This document shows, piece after piece, positions 33,268 to 44,100 of a stretch of DNA of 64,000 bases. Below the pieces are notes generated by a model that made no database searches, was not told the origin of the DNA, and saw nothing but the letters and a program-made list of their open reading frames with translations. The stretch lies in the NCBI RefSeq assembly GCF_023053635.1, contig NC_086192.1:14484001-14548000 (forward strand), written 5' to 3'. Within the stretch, counting starts at the first letter, position 1, and every line of letters starts with the position of its first letter. The position numbers and the translations under genes were made by a program. The stretch comes from Elgaria multicarinata webbii (Eukaryota; Chordata; Lepidosauria; Squamata; Anguidae).

Positions 33268-33409
33268 CCCGAGATATGGGCTTAATTCAGCCTGGTGCCT
33301 TCTAAGAGGTCTTGGACTACAACTCCCAGCATCCCCCTTGCCAGCATGCTGGGAGTTGTAGTCCAAGACCTCTAGAAGGCACCAGGTTGAATTAAGCCCA
33401 TATCTCGGG
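33268..33409. repeat. 142-base near-perfect palindrome upstream of LIG3
   Basis: The left arm from CCCGAGATATGGGCTTAATT is matched by the right arm ending AATTAAGCCCATATCTCGGG (33390-33409). Over about 66 bases per arm I see one substitution and one single-base indel. The centre contains AGCATGCT. Each arm carries one ACTACAACTCCCAGCAT motif. Confidence 0.9.
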
Positions 33410-33482
33410 ACTACAACTCCCAGCATAGCTGGGACTACAACTCCCAGCATGCTGGCAAGGGGGATGCTGGGAGTTGTAGTCC
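33410..33482. repeat. Second inverted repeat with ZNF143-like motifs
   Basis: ACTACAACTCCCAGCAT occurs at 33410-33426 and 33434-33450 on the + strand and inverted at 33464-33480. The 33434 copy continues as GC, giving ACTACAACTCCCAGCATGC, which fits the published ZNF143/STAF consensus well. Its middle repeats the centre of the upstream palindrome in reverse, so the whole 33268-33482 block looks like an inverted duplication. Confidence 0.85.
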
Positions 33483-33549
33483 CAACACATTTGGAGGGCG
33501 CCGGGTTGGCGAAGGCTGCACCAGGATTCTGGAGGGAGGGAGGGAGGGG

Positions 33550-33775
33550 GATATTCGGGAAGGGGCGTGGCTTTCCTGGGGAGGGGCGTGGTCTCGCCGG
33601 CTTGATTGCTAGGAGGAGACGGGGGAGGGGGTGGGGAAGAGGGCGTGGCCACGGCTGGCAACCAGGCGTGCGTGGTGACGTAGAGTCTGCGCATGCGCCG
33701 GACGCGCGAGCGGGATGCCCGGATTTAAAGGGGGCGCCGCGGCTGCTGAGGGGAGGGGGCGAAGCCCAGGTAGGT
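33550..33775 (+). promoter_or_regulatory. LIG3: LIG3 CpG-rich promoter
   Basis: GC- and CpG-rich DNA directly precedes the first splice donor. It holds three GC/KLF-type boxes (GGGGCGTGG near 33562 and 33583, GGGCGTGG near 33641), a TGACGTA CRE-like site at 33676-33682, and TGCGCATGCGCC at 33688-33699, which fits the NRF1 consensus. A TTTAAA at 33724-33729 may serve as a weak TATA. NRF1 control would suit a gene needed for mitochondrial DNA repair. Binding is inferred from motifs only. Confidence 0.7.
33735..33769 (+). other. LIG3: LIG3 exon 1 (non-coding, 5' end approximate)
   Basis: Short GC-rich 5' leader ending GAAGCCCAG before the donor GTAGGT at 33770. No ATG lies in it. The start is set loosely about 10 bases downstream of the TTTAAA box; true start sites may be dispersed upstream. 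Intron 1 would be 33770-35457. Confidence 0.5.
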
Positions 33776-33899
33776 TGGGGGGCAGGAAGAGGGGCCGGGG
33801 CCTGCAAGTGGGGGGGGGAGCCTCTTCGACACGGGCGTGGTCTGGGCTGTCTGGGGTGGGGGGGAGAGAGGGAGGGAGGGAGGGCGTTTAATGTATCAG

Positions 33900-33900
<1 letters not shown>

Positions 33901-33934
<34 letters not shown>
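33901..33934. repeat. (GAT)n microsatellite in LIG3 intron 1
   Basis: About eleven GAT/ATG units. Confidence 0.95.
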
Positions 33935-33936
<2 letters not shown>

Positions 33937-34084
33937 GCTGCTGTGAGCGGAGGCTGCCTTGAGGACACGTTGCCCGAGGGGAAACCAGGGCTGGGGATCG
34001 AAGGAGGAAAGAACACTTGGGGGGGGGATTGAGGCTCCCAGAACACACACACCCCCCGCAGGCAGCATTTCCCACTCTGGCTGG

Positions 34085-34980
34085 CTTGGACTACAACTCC
34101 CATGAGCCCCCAGCCAGCATTTCCCCCAACCTGGGGCCCTCTGGCTGTCTCAGACTACAACTCCCGTAATCCCCAAGTCAGATTGCCCCCAACTCAGGGC
34201 TTTCTGGCAATCCTGGACTACAATTCCCACAATCCCCCAGCCAGCATTTCCTAACCTGGAGCCCTCTGGCTGTCTCAGACTACAACTCCCATAATCCCCA
34301 AGTCAGATTGCCCCAACTCAGGGCTTTCTGGCAATCCTGGACTACAATTCCCACAATCCCCCAGCCAGCATTTCCTAACCTGGGGCCCTCTGGCTGTCTC
34401 AGACTACAACTCCCATAATCCCCAAGTCAGATTGCCCCAACTCAGGGCTTTCTGGCAATCCTGGACTACAATTCCCACAATCCCCCAGCCAGCATTTCCT
34501 AACCTGGGGCCCTCTGGCTGTCTCAGACTACAACTCCCATAATCCCCAAGTCAGATTGCCCCAACTCAGGGCTTTCTGGCAATCCTGGACTACAATTCCC
34601 ACAATCCCCCAGCCAGCATTTCCTAACCTGGAGCCCTCTGGCTGTCTCAGACTACAACTCCCATAATCCCCAAGTCAGATTGCCCCAACTCAGGTCTTTC
34701 TGGCAATCCAGGACTACAATTCCCACAAACCCCCAGCCAGCATTTCCTAACCTGGAGCCCTCTGGCTGTCTCAGACTACAACTCCCATAATTCCCAAGTC
34801 AGATTGCCCCCAACTCAGGGCTTTCTGGCAATCCGGGACTACAATTCCCGCATTTCCCCCAACCTGGAGCCCTCTGGCTTTCTCAGACTACAACTCCCAT
34901 AATCCCCAAGTCAGATTGCCCCCAACTCGGGGCTTTCTGGCAATCCGGGACTACAATTCCCACAATCCCCCAGCCAGCAT
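34085..34980. repeat. 124-base satellite in LIG3 intron 1
   Basis: About seven head-to-tail copies. The landmark CAGCCAGCATTTCC falls at 34111, 34238, 34362, 34486, 34610 and 34734, then at 34971 after one unit with a small internal loss. Each unit is itself a diverged dimer with two motifs, ACTACAACTCCCATAATCC and ACTACAATTCCCACAATCC, giving roughly 14 motifs. The sequence derives from foldback-element-B-like DNA. It ends against an antisense L2 tail. Confidence 0.93.
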
Positions 34981-35105
34981 TTATTTATTTATTGCATTTC
35001 TATACCGCCCAATAGCCGAAGCGCTCTGGGTGGTTTACAAATTTAAGACCATTCAAAACAAAACAGCAGTATAAAACCATAATATAAAATACAGTATGAA
35101 AGCAC
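34981..35105 (-). mobile_element. L2-type LINE 3' tail in LIG3 intron 1
   Basis: TTATTTATTGCATTTCTATA, CCGCCCAATAGCCGAAGCGC and the following AT-rich part, antisense. Confidence 0.7.
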
Positions 35106-35335
35106 AAGAGAACCTGGCGAAATCCCCTCTTCATCACAACATTTAAAGCTGCAGGAGCTATAGTAGAGTGACCAGATTTAAAAGAAGGCAGGGCTCCTGC
35201 AGCTCTCACTGTTGTGATGAAGAGGGAATTTCACCCGGTTCTCCATATATACAAACGACACCTGCTGAAATTCCCTTTTCTATGCCACTGTCAAAGACAC
35301 AGGAGCCCTGTCCTCCTTTCCATAGGGTCACCCTG
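35106..35335. mobile_element. Palindromic DNA element C, truncated
   Basis: GGCGAAATCCCCTCTTCATC and CTGTTGTGATGAAGAGGGAA are inverted copies. The right end CTGTCCTCCTTTCCATAGGG matches the end of the copy at 31029-31306. The left end is lost at the L2 junction. Confidence 0.7.
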
Positions 35336-35457
35336 ACCTTGAAGCAGGCTTGGAAACACACAGGCAGTCAATGCAAACGGGCCAGAGTGGGTCCTCATCC
35401 TGCTGCCTCTCTGGAACTGAGCTTTTTCCCCCTTTTGCTCTCTCCTCTCTTTCACAG

Positions 35458-36014
35458 CATCCAGTCGAGCTCAGAAAACTGCATGCATTTTCTTCTCAAG
35501 GCGCGTCCGCTGCAGCTAGCCAGGGCCCTGGGCAGAAGTGAGAACTCGATCGCTCAGGCTCAGCCGGTCCTTCTCTGCTCCCGAAAGGCCGGCGCCTTCC
35601 ACGGGCGGCTGTGGGAAAGCCCTCCCCTGCCTTTGGCTGGCCAGTGGCGCTGGCCGCGGGCCGGTGGCTTTGCTCTTCCAGCGCCTTGGCGCCTCTCGCT
35701 TCTCAAGCCCCTGCGCCCAGCCTCCGAGATGGCGGAGCAGCGTTACTGCGTGGACTACGCCAAGCGCGGCACGGCCGGCTGCAAGAAATGCAAAGAGAAG
35801 ATCCTCAAGGGGATGGTCCGTATCGGCAAAGTCGTGCCCAACCCGTTCACGGAGTCCGGCGGGGACATGAAGGAGTGGTACCACGTCAAGTGCATGTTCG
35901 AGAAGCTGGAGAGGGCGCGGGCCACGACGAAGAAGATTGAGGACCTCACGGACCTGGAGGGTTGGGAGGAGCTGCAGGACGGCGAGAAGGAGATGATAAA
36001 CCAGCACATCTCGG
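35458..36014 (+). CDS. LIG3: LIG3 exon 2: mitochondrial leader and zinc finger
   Basis: The acceptor TTTCACAG ends at 35457 and the donor is GTGAGT at 36015. The upstream ATG (35483) opens a basic leader, [19 protein letters not shown], that fits mitochondrial import. The internal ATG (35729) starts [20 protein letters not shown], the nuclear form. The first ATG has a poor context (T at -3, C at +4). The second is strong (G at -3, G at +4), and no ATG in any frame lies between them. The exon carries the whole zinc finger, with GCKKC and WYHVKC as ligands. Confidence 0.95.
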
Positions 36015-37102
36015 GTGAGTTGTGCGGCAGGGTGGGTGGGTGATCACAGCAGTTCGGGGTCCAGGATCGGCCTTCCAGGGCTGCCCCGTGGCAACCGTTT
36101 TGCGAGCGCGCCCGCAACGCGCTTTCGGAATTCCCCACGTGCCCGAGGGTTTTAAGGCCTGACCACGTGTGACTCCCCTTCCTGTTTCTCCCCAGACCTT
36201 ACCTCCAAAGCTGTGAGCACGCCGAAGAAGAAGGCTGTGGTCCAAGCGAAGCTTTCTACCAGCGGACAAATAACTTCTCCCAAGAAAATACCTGGGGCTT
36301 CTTCGGATCCATCCCCAAAGAAATTTTCAGGTTTCACAGGTGCGTGAGGAACGGAAGGCCTTTTCCTTGTGACGCATAGCTGCCAGTTCAGCTCAGAAGT
36401 AGTAGGTGTCAATCCCAGCGTCCGTTACCGCAGACTTCCTGAACCTCGTGGCCTCCAGATGTTTTGGAATTCAGCTCCCATCAGCCTCAGACAGCATGGC
36501 CAACCGTCAAGGATGCTGGGAATTGTAGTCCAAAACATCTGCAGCCTCGAGGAAGGCTGCATTGCTTCATCCTACGGCAGCAAATCCCATTCTGCGACTC
36601 TCTCTCTCAAACCCAGGATCCATTGATCCGCCTGCTTGCGTTGTGAGCGTTATTTTTTAAGGGATGTGGATCCACCGGAGGGGGGCGAGGCGGAAATCCC
36701 TAGGAAGTCCCATATCTTGTTCTTGACGTGCAGTAAAATAATATTGGGCAGGGGGTCTGTGGAAGACCTGGCGGGGGGACGGGACCCTTTATTTCCACCG
36801 AATTCATACTTGAGGTGGAGGGGGAAAGCCGTGGGGGACGTCAGAGTCCCTGGCTCCTTCCAACGATGGTCTCTCGTCTGCACAGCGAAGCCGGGCAGTT
36901 CGGAAGACGCGGCGCCCGGCTCTTCCCAGAAGCCGAGCCTCTCCGCCGAGAAGAGCGACCTGAAGCACAAGGACTGCTTGCTGCGGGAATTCCGGAAGCT
37001 TTGCGCCATGGTGGCCGACAAGCCCAGTTACAACGTCAAAACCCAGATTATCCAGGACTTTCTGCAGAAGGGAACCAGCGGAGGTGCCGTTTCATTCCTC
37101 TC

Positions 37103-37144
<42 letters not shown>

Positions 37145-40100
37145 GTGGTTTTTGCTAGACTGCAATTCCCATCATGGCCCATCTAGAAGGCACCAGGTTG
37201 GGGAGAGCCTCCAGGACAGTTTATACTATTAAGGCGCAATCATACACGTATTCACACAAAAAAAGTTCGTACACCTCCCATGCTGGAAGTTTAAAGGCTT
37301 TTTTTCTGTTTAAACATGCAGAGGAGTGTAGGACTTTTTTCTGCCAAACATGCATAGGAGTGTAGGACTTTTTTCTGCCTAAACATGCATAGGAGTGTAG
37401 GACTTTTTTCTGCTTAAACATGCAGAGAATGTAGGACTTTTTTCTGCTTAAACATGCGTAGGAGTGTAGGACTTTTTTTCTGCTTAAACATGCATAGGAG
37501 TGTAGGACTTTTTTTCTGCTTAAACATGCATAGGAGTGTAGGACTTTTTTCTGCCTAAACATGCGGAGGAGTGTAGGACTTTTTTCTGCCTAAACATGCA
37601 GAGGAGTGTAGGACTTTTTTCTGCCTAAACATGCGTAGGAGTGTAGGACTTTTTTCTGCTTAAACATGCAGAGGAGCGTAGGACTTTTTTCTGCTTAAAC
37701 ATGCGTAGGAGTGTAGGACTTTTTTCTGCCTAAACATGCAGAGGATTGTAGGGCCTTTTTCTGCCTAAACATGCATAGGAGTGTAGGGCCTTTTTCTACC
37801 TCAACATGTACACAGTTGCGCCCTTCCTAACAAAAGTAATAAACTGGGGGTGCTTGTTTCAAAACAGATGGCAGTCTTCAAAAGATCAAGTGGTCTGAAG
37901 GAGGCAGGTTCATTCCTCTTCCAGATGGAGACAGGTTCATTCCTCTTCCTTCTTAACTTTCTGTGCTGAATCTGCAATACATCAGCAAAGATTTCTGACT
38001 CCCCATAGCAGCAGCAATAAGATCTCCCCACCCTCAATTATACTGCTGAAATTAAGAAAGCTTAGGGTCACCGGGAACCAATTTTTGTGCGGAAAAGTGG
38101 TGAGCTCTGTTCAGTTTTGGTACTGAAAACACCTTCCTGGGTACAGACTTCTTTAATTCTAAGTGGACATGTTCTTCCCAGAACTCCACTTGTTGCTTCT
38201 CGGGGGTTCTAGTAAAAACCTAAAAACCAAAATAAAGTAAGCCCGGCAATCTTGAAGCCCCCCCCCCCTGTTCTGAAGGCCCCCAGGCAGAGGTCTCTTG
38301 ACAGGTGGTGATGGTTAGGGTCTTCATTCCCCCGCATTGTCTTTACGGATGAACGTGATCTGGGATTCGGCGGCCTGCAGAGGAAGAGCCGGCTGTTTTC
38401 CGCTCTCCCACGACACGCGTCTCTGTCTGTTCCAGACGGCTTTCGGGGGGATCTCTACCTGACCGTGAAGCTGCTGTTGCCAGGAGTCATTAAGAGCGTC
38501 TATAACTTGAACGACAAGCAGATTGTCAAGCTCTTTAGCAGGATATTCAACTGCAGCCAGGAAGACATGGTCCGGGACCTGGAGCAGGTTAGTAAAGAGC
38601 CGTGACGTGACAGGGCTGGTGAATTGTATTAGGGCACAATCCTATGCTTGTTTAGACAGAAGGAAAAAAGTCCTAGCACTTTTTTCCCCTGTCTAAACAT
38701 GCATAGGGTTGTAGGATTTCTTTTTGTCTAAACATGCAAAGGATTGTAGGACTGTTTATTTTTTTCTGTCTAAACATGCATAGGATTGTGCTTTTAATAT
38801 ATTTACATGCTGCTGCTGATCTGTTTATACCAGGGGTGAGCAATGTGCAGTCTGCATGTGACCCCCATGTGTGGAAAGGTGGCCAATGTTGAGTTCCTCC
38901 TCCTAGATTTCCCACAATTCTATTGGCAAAGGGGACGTGCAGAGAGTAGGTGCATTATTTCCCAGTAGAATCTCTTAGCCCTCTGCACGCACTCTGGGGA
39001 GTTTCCTTTGCTTGCTTACGACCTCTGACCTCTGTACTTCCACTTTGCACCCAGTGAAGCGTTCAGTCCGTTTCCCAAGCCGTAAAAGAGGTCCCCTTAC
39101 CTTATCGCAGCTGAACGACTCCCATAAAATCAGCCTCACTGACATCTCAGTTTGCCGAATGTCCTTTTGCGAAGTGGGGGGCCCTGTTTCGAACTCGCCT
39201 CTCTCCCATTTATTACAAAACTGGCAACCTGACCTGGCTTTGCAGGAGCGAGAATAGCCCTGTCTACAGCGAAGGCTGCAAGCAAAACCATGCATCTGTC
39301 AGACATGAACACATTGTGCCTGCCTTGTCTGAGTGTCCTCTGGCACCCCTAGGCACAGCTCCTGCCAGATGTAATTGCACAGCCCCTTAAGGTTCGGGTC
39401 TCTCTACATTCCCTGGAGCGGGAGCTGCCCCACAGCAGAAAGGAGACCTATACCTCTTCCTCCGCCTCCAAATCTGCCCTGGTTTCAAGCTATACAGGCT
39501 GCAAAGCCAAGTGCTGGAGAGGGAAGATTGCCACCTAGTGACTGAAGCTCTTATGGCAGGCTTCAACCACAAGGGCACATTGGAATATATTAAAAGTTAT
39601 TAATGCATTTTAAAAACAATATACCCCTGAGGTGCATGTGACACCCCACAAGTCAATTCCCTAATGTAGGTCTAGGATTTGTGAGTCTGTTGTGTTTAGA
39701 ATGTTGACCTGAGTGGGCGGAGATTGAATATCTTAGGAGTTGAGGTGTTTTTAAAGTACTTGGGTTCGAGGGGAGAATTAGGGGATCAGGGTAAAGAGGG
39801 TTGTCTTTTGAGTGTAGTGTGCAGAAAGTCAGTTGGTGTATATTAAGCAATCCTGATAATAAAGAAAGTTCAAGAGTGAAGGTGTGGGAGAAAGGAAAGT
39901 GTGTATGAGAAGAGAGAAAGGATTGGATGAGAGGTTTTGACCAGGGTCTGGAAAGTTTTATTATGAAACAAAGTTTGTGAACATTGAAATAAATTTTTAT
40001 TCAGTTTGTTTTACTACCACAAAAAATCCTTGGCATTTATCACCTGCAGTTATATGCATATAACCCCCGTTCTGACATTCATTCGCCATCAGCACATAAT

Positions 40101-41054
40101 TCACAGCGCGTTATTTTATTCCTGAAATTATTCCTGTTGAACCCCTTCTTTCTCCGCATAGTTCGTAGAAAGGTGGTGTTTGTCCCTCACCTCTGGCTCA
40201 TAAAGTGGTGGCGCTTAGCTTGAGCAGGGCGCGTCCGCGGACAGGCCTGTGGTCAAGAGCCGGTGTGTCGTGGCAGTGCACACCCGTAGGGTGCCCTTAG
40301 TACGCATGGCAAACTTCAGATGCTTGGGCGTCACGGCGGCGACAGACAGACAGTCACACATCCTAGGTGAATCCTAAAGGGAGGTTGATTCTTACCAGTG
40401 TCTTCCAGTGAGCACTGTAGTCTTCTTTGCATCTGTCTCCTATCGGTGTTGGGTTTTTTTTTGTATTTCGCCAGGGTGACGTTTCTGAAACGGTGCGGAT
40501 CTTTTTTGAGCAAAGCCAGTGCTGTCCTCCCGCGGCCAAGAGCCTCCTGACGATCCAAGAAGTGGATGAGTTCCTTACCCAGCTTTCTAAACTCTCCAAA
40601 GAGGACGAGCAGCAAAGCCTGCTACTGGAGGTTTCAAAAAGGTAGGGAGAGCGCGTGCAGAAAGTCTCCTCAAACCCGCCACTGTCACCTTTTCAGCGCC
40701 AAAGACGTACTTCATTCCCCAAGCGTTTGAGCGTGAGTTCTGGCCCCATTGCTGTGTGCTGCTTTTGCGGGGTTCATTTTAAGCCGGCGAAGCGGGGAGA
40801 GATCCGTGCCTTGTGGAAGATCGCTTTGCGTAGCGCCTTCTTTTGATTACATTTTGACGGCGCTTGCTTTTATTTGTATTATCGATCGTGGTTTCTGTTG
40901 GGGGCGTTTCTGTTGTATTAATTATGGATTTGTGTGTGTGCAAGTCACTTTCAGTCAATAGAAAAATAATAATAATTTATTTCTTACCCGCCTCGCCGAT
41001 TGGATCAAGGCGGGGAACAACTGAACACTAAAAGATTGTCAAGCTGACTATTAC

Positions 41055-41106
<52 letters not shown>

Positions 41107-44100
41107 CCACGACGGATGCTGTACCACAAGCTTCAGCTATTGAGTGAAATAGAAATGCAATAATAATAATAAAAAGTTGTGCTTCTGTTCCCTGCCATGA
41201 GAGGCCCAGATCCTGCGCTGAAAGTACATAGAGTCAGTACAAGTTATTGACTTGTTTTGCATAAAGCATGCTCTGTTTGCAAACCTGATTTTGGAATGCT
41301 GCTGGGATATGTGTGTATATATATATTTCTAGATAGCAAATGTATCTAGAAATAGAGGCCCAGATCCCTGATGTGTACAGCCTCTAGGCTCGCCTTCACC
41401 ATCCCGGCACCCTCCAAATGTGATGGACTACAGCTCCCATTATCCTCAGCTAGCCCAGCCGCTGACAGTGCTAAAACCAAAAAGCGATGCGGTTACCGGC
41501 TGCCTGTAACTAGGCGAGAAATGCCTCTTTTTCCCAGCGCTCAAAAACACAGGCCATCCAGGAAAAAAGTAGAGTGAAACATTATGGCCAAGGGTCATAA
41601 GAAATACCCCTAGCATTTTGTGCAAATCTTTTTCCTAACCCTAATCCTGCTTTCGCCAGCCTTGTGCTCTCCACCTACGTCAGACTGCCAAGTTGGCGAA
41701 GGCTGAAATTCACCAAGGCTACCATCTCGTGCTCTGTAACTTTTTTTTTTTACTTTGCTGCCGGCGACCTTCCCAATATGCATGGAAGGAGCCACCTGCG
41801 CCCCGATCCACTAACTGAACAGCTTCTTCCTTTTCAGGTGCACCGGCAACGACTTGAAGTGCATTGTCAGGTTGATCAAGCACGACTTGAAAATGAACGC
41901 CGGTGCAAAGCACGTGTAAGTTTGACGTGTGTGTGTGGAGGAGGACGACTGTGTCCACAGCTTGGGGTTGCTTCTGGACCCGTCGCTCCAGATAGATGCG
42001 ACGGCCAGGAGTGCCTACTAGCAGCTTCGGCTCATATGCCAGCTGCGCCCCTTCCTAGAGTCGGAAGACCCAAAGATGGTCGTGCACGTGCTGGTAACTT
42101 CGAGGCTCGACTTCTGCAATGCGCTCTACATAGGGCTACCTCTGTGCCTAGTCCAGAAAGTTCAAATAGTTCAAAATACGGCAGCTTAGATGAACCTGTA
42201 GGGGAGGGGGGTCTGTTGATGGTTATTAGCATGATGAATTACCTTGCGTGCTTTTCTAAAAGCAGGCCGAACGGGCTTCTCTGAGCCTTGTTGAAGAGGG
42301 AACGCTTTAAGAAAGGAGCCATCACCGTCAAAGCCCTGCGGTGTGCCTTCAACCAGTTCCCCCCAACCGGCATCTCTCCTGACGTTGATGGACTCCAGCT
42401 CCCATGAGCCACACTCGTTGGTCAGGGATGATCAGTGTTGTAGTCCAAAGCATGTGGAGAGGCCCGGCTAGGGAAAGGCTGCCCAGACCAATGGGTGGAG
42501 GCGATGCTATATATTTTTTTAAAGAACGGTTCTTCTTCTTTTTCTCTCCTCGTTCCTGTTCAGGCTCGACGCTTTGGACCCGAACGCTTACGAGGCCTTC
42601 AAAGCGTCACGCAACCTCCACGATGTGGTGGAGAGGGTGCTGAGGAACCAGCAGGAGTCCCAGAAGGTGCCGGGCCTGAAGAGAACGCTCAGCGTGCAGG
42701 CCTCGCTGATGACGCCCGTTCAGCCCATGCTGGTACGGACCTCCCACGCTGAAGCCTTCATGGGCGGCGGCAGGGCCTTCTCGGTTGGAGCACCCCAAAC
42801 CCGGAATTTCCCCTCGCAAGGCCGTCCCGGTTCCCTGAATTGTCGTCTTCGCTCTTCCCCATCTATCTTGGGAAAAATCCGCAACATATTCCAATGAGTT
42901 CAGGTTTCTATGAATTCTGTAGCACAGCAGCTATTTCCAAGTCACGTCAATTCTGTGGACTTTCCCCTGCCCCTTTTGGGGAGGATTTGCAGATGTCCAC
43001 ATTTGCAAACGCATGAAATTCTCACACCCAAAATCCGATTCCGGCAATGCCTGGCAATGGGCGGAAGCCAGGCGGGAAGGATGTAGCAAAATCCGCACGT
43101 CCTCATTTGGTATCGACGAGGCTGTGAATTTATTGCTTAAGACGGCTTTCCTTCGAGCTGGCTCCCTCCAGGCGTGTTGGACTACAAGCCCCATCAGCCA
43201 CTGCCAATGCTGGCTGGGGGTGGTGTGAGTTGTAGTCCGACACATTGCTGCTGCTCAGGGTTGACTGTAATGCCCTAGGCCAGCCTTCCTCAACCTGGGG
43301 CGCTCCAGATGTGTTGGACTGCATCTCCCAGAATGCCCCAGCCAGCGGCTGGGGCATTCTGGGAGTTGTAGTCCAACACATCTGGAGCGCCCCAGGTTGA
43401 GGAAGGCTGCCCTAGGCGGACAGTTGATCTAAATTGGTGAACGATGGCTCTGAGGACCTAGTTTTGTTGGCAACTTAAAAAGTCCTGAAGTGGGATTTTT
43501 ATTTATTTACTGCATTTCTACACCGCCCAAGAGACGAAGCTCTCTGGGCGGTTCATGAAAATTAGAGCCATGATGTACAACTTAAGTATAAAAGTTAAAC
43601 CACAATATAAAACCGCAGTCTAAAAGTACAACCAGAATCAAACCGATTTTCTTTCCCACTCTCCTGTTTGCTCCACAAGGCGGAAGCCTGCAAGTCCATT
43701 GAGTACGCCATGAAGAAGTGTCCCAACGGGATGTACTCGGAGATCAAGTACGACGGGGAGCGGGTTCAGGTGCACAAGAAAGGGGATCACTTCAGCTATT
43801 TCAGCCGCAGCTTGAAACCCGTCCTTCCTCACAAGGTGAGCAGGGTGACTAGGTGTCTTGCCGTAGGAGTATGCATTTAGACTCCAGGTTAAGACCTTCC
43901 TCTTCCAGAGGCGTTCAGAGTGCAATCCTAAGCGTGTTTAGGCAGAAAAAGGTCCTACAATCCTATGCATGTTTAGGCAGAAAAAGGTCCTACAATCCTA
44001 TGCATGTTTAGGCAGAAAAAAGTCCTACAATCCTATGCATGTTTGGGCAGCAAGAAGTCCTACAATCCTATGCATGTTTAGGAGGCAAAAGGTCCTAAAA

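Noticed and set aside
33259-34068. 269-residue minus-strand frame over the LIG3 promoter
   Set aside because: It runs through a palindrome, the CpG island and a GAT microsatellite. Its composition is that of GC-rich DNA and no domain is recognisable.
34085-34980. Satellite considered as a CRISPR-like or spacer array
   Set aside because: Units are directly adjacent with no variable spacers, and the host is a vertebrate.
37221-37562. Minus-strand frame with a repeated [10 protein letters not shown] motif
   Set aside because: It is translation of the intron 4 minisatellite; intronic, with no other support.
39688-40080. Possible LTR-like block in LIG3 intron 5 (TGTTG start, AATAAA signals, TGACA end)
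   Set aside because: Ends are not paired convincingly, no flanking duplication was seen, and no second copy lies in the window.
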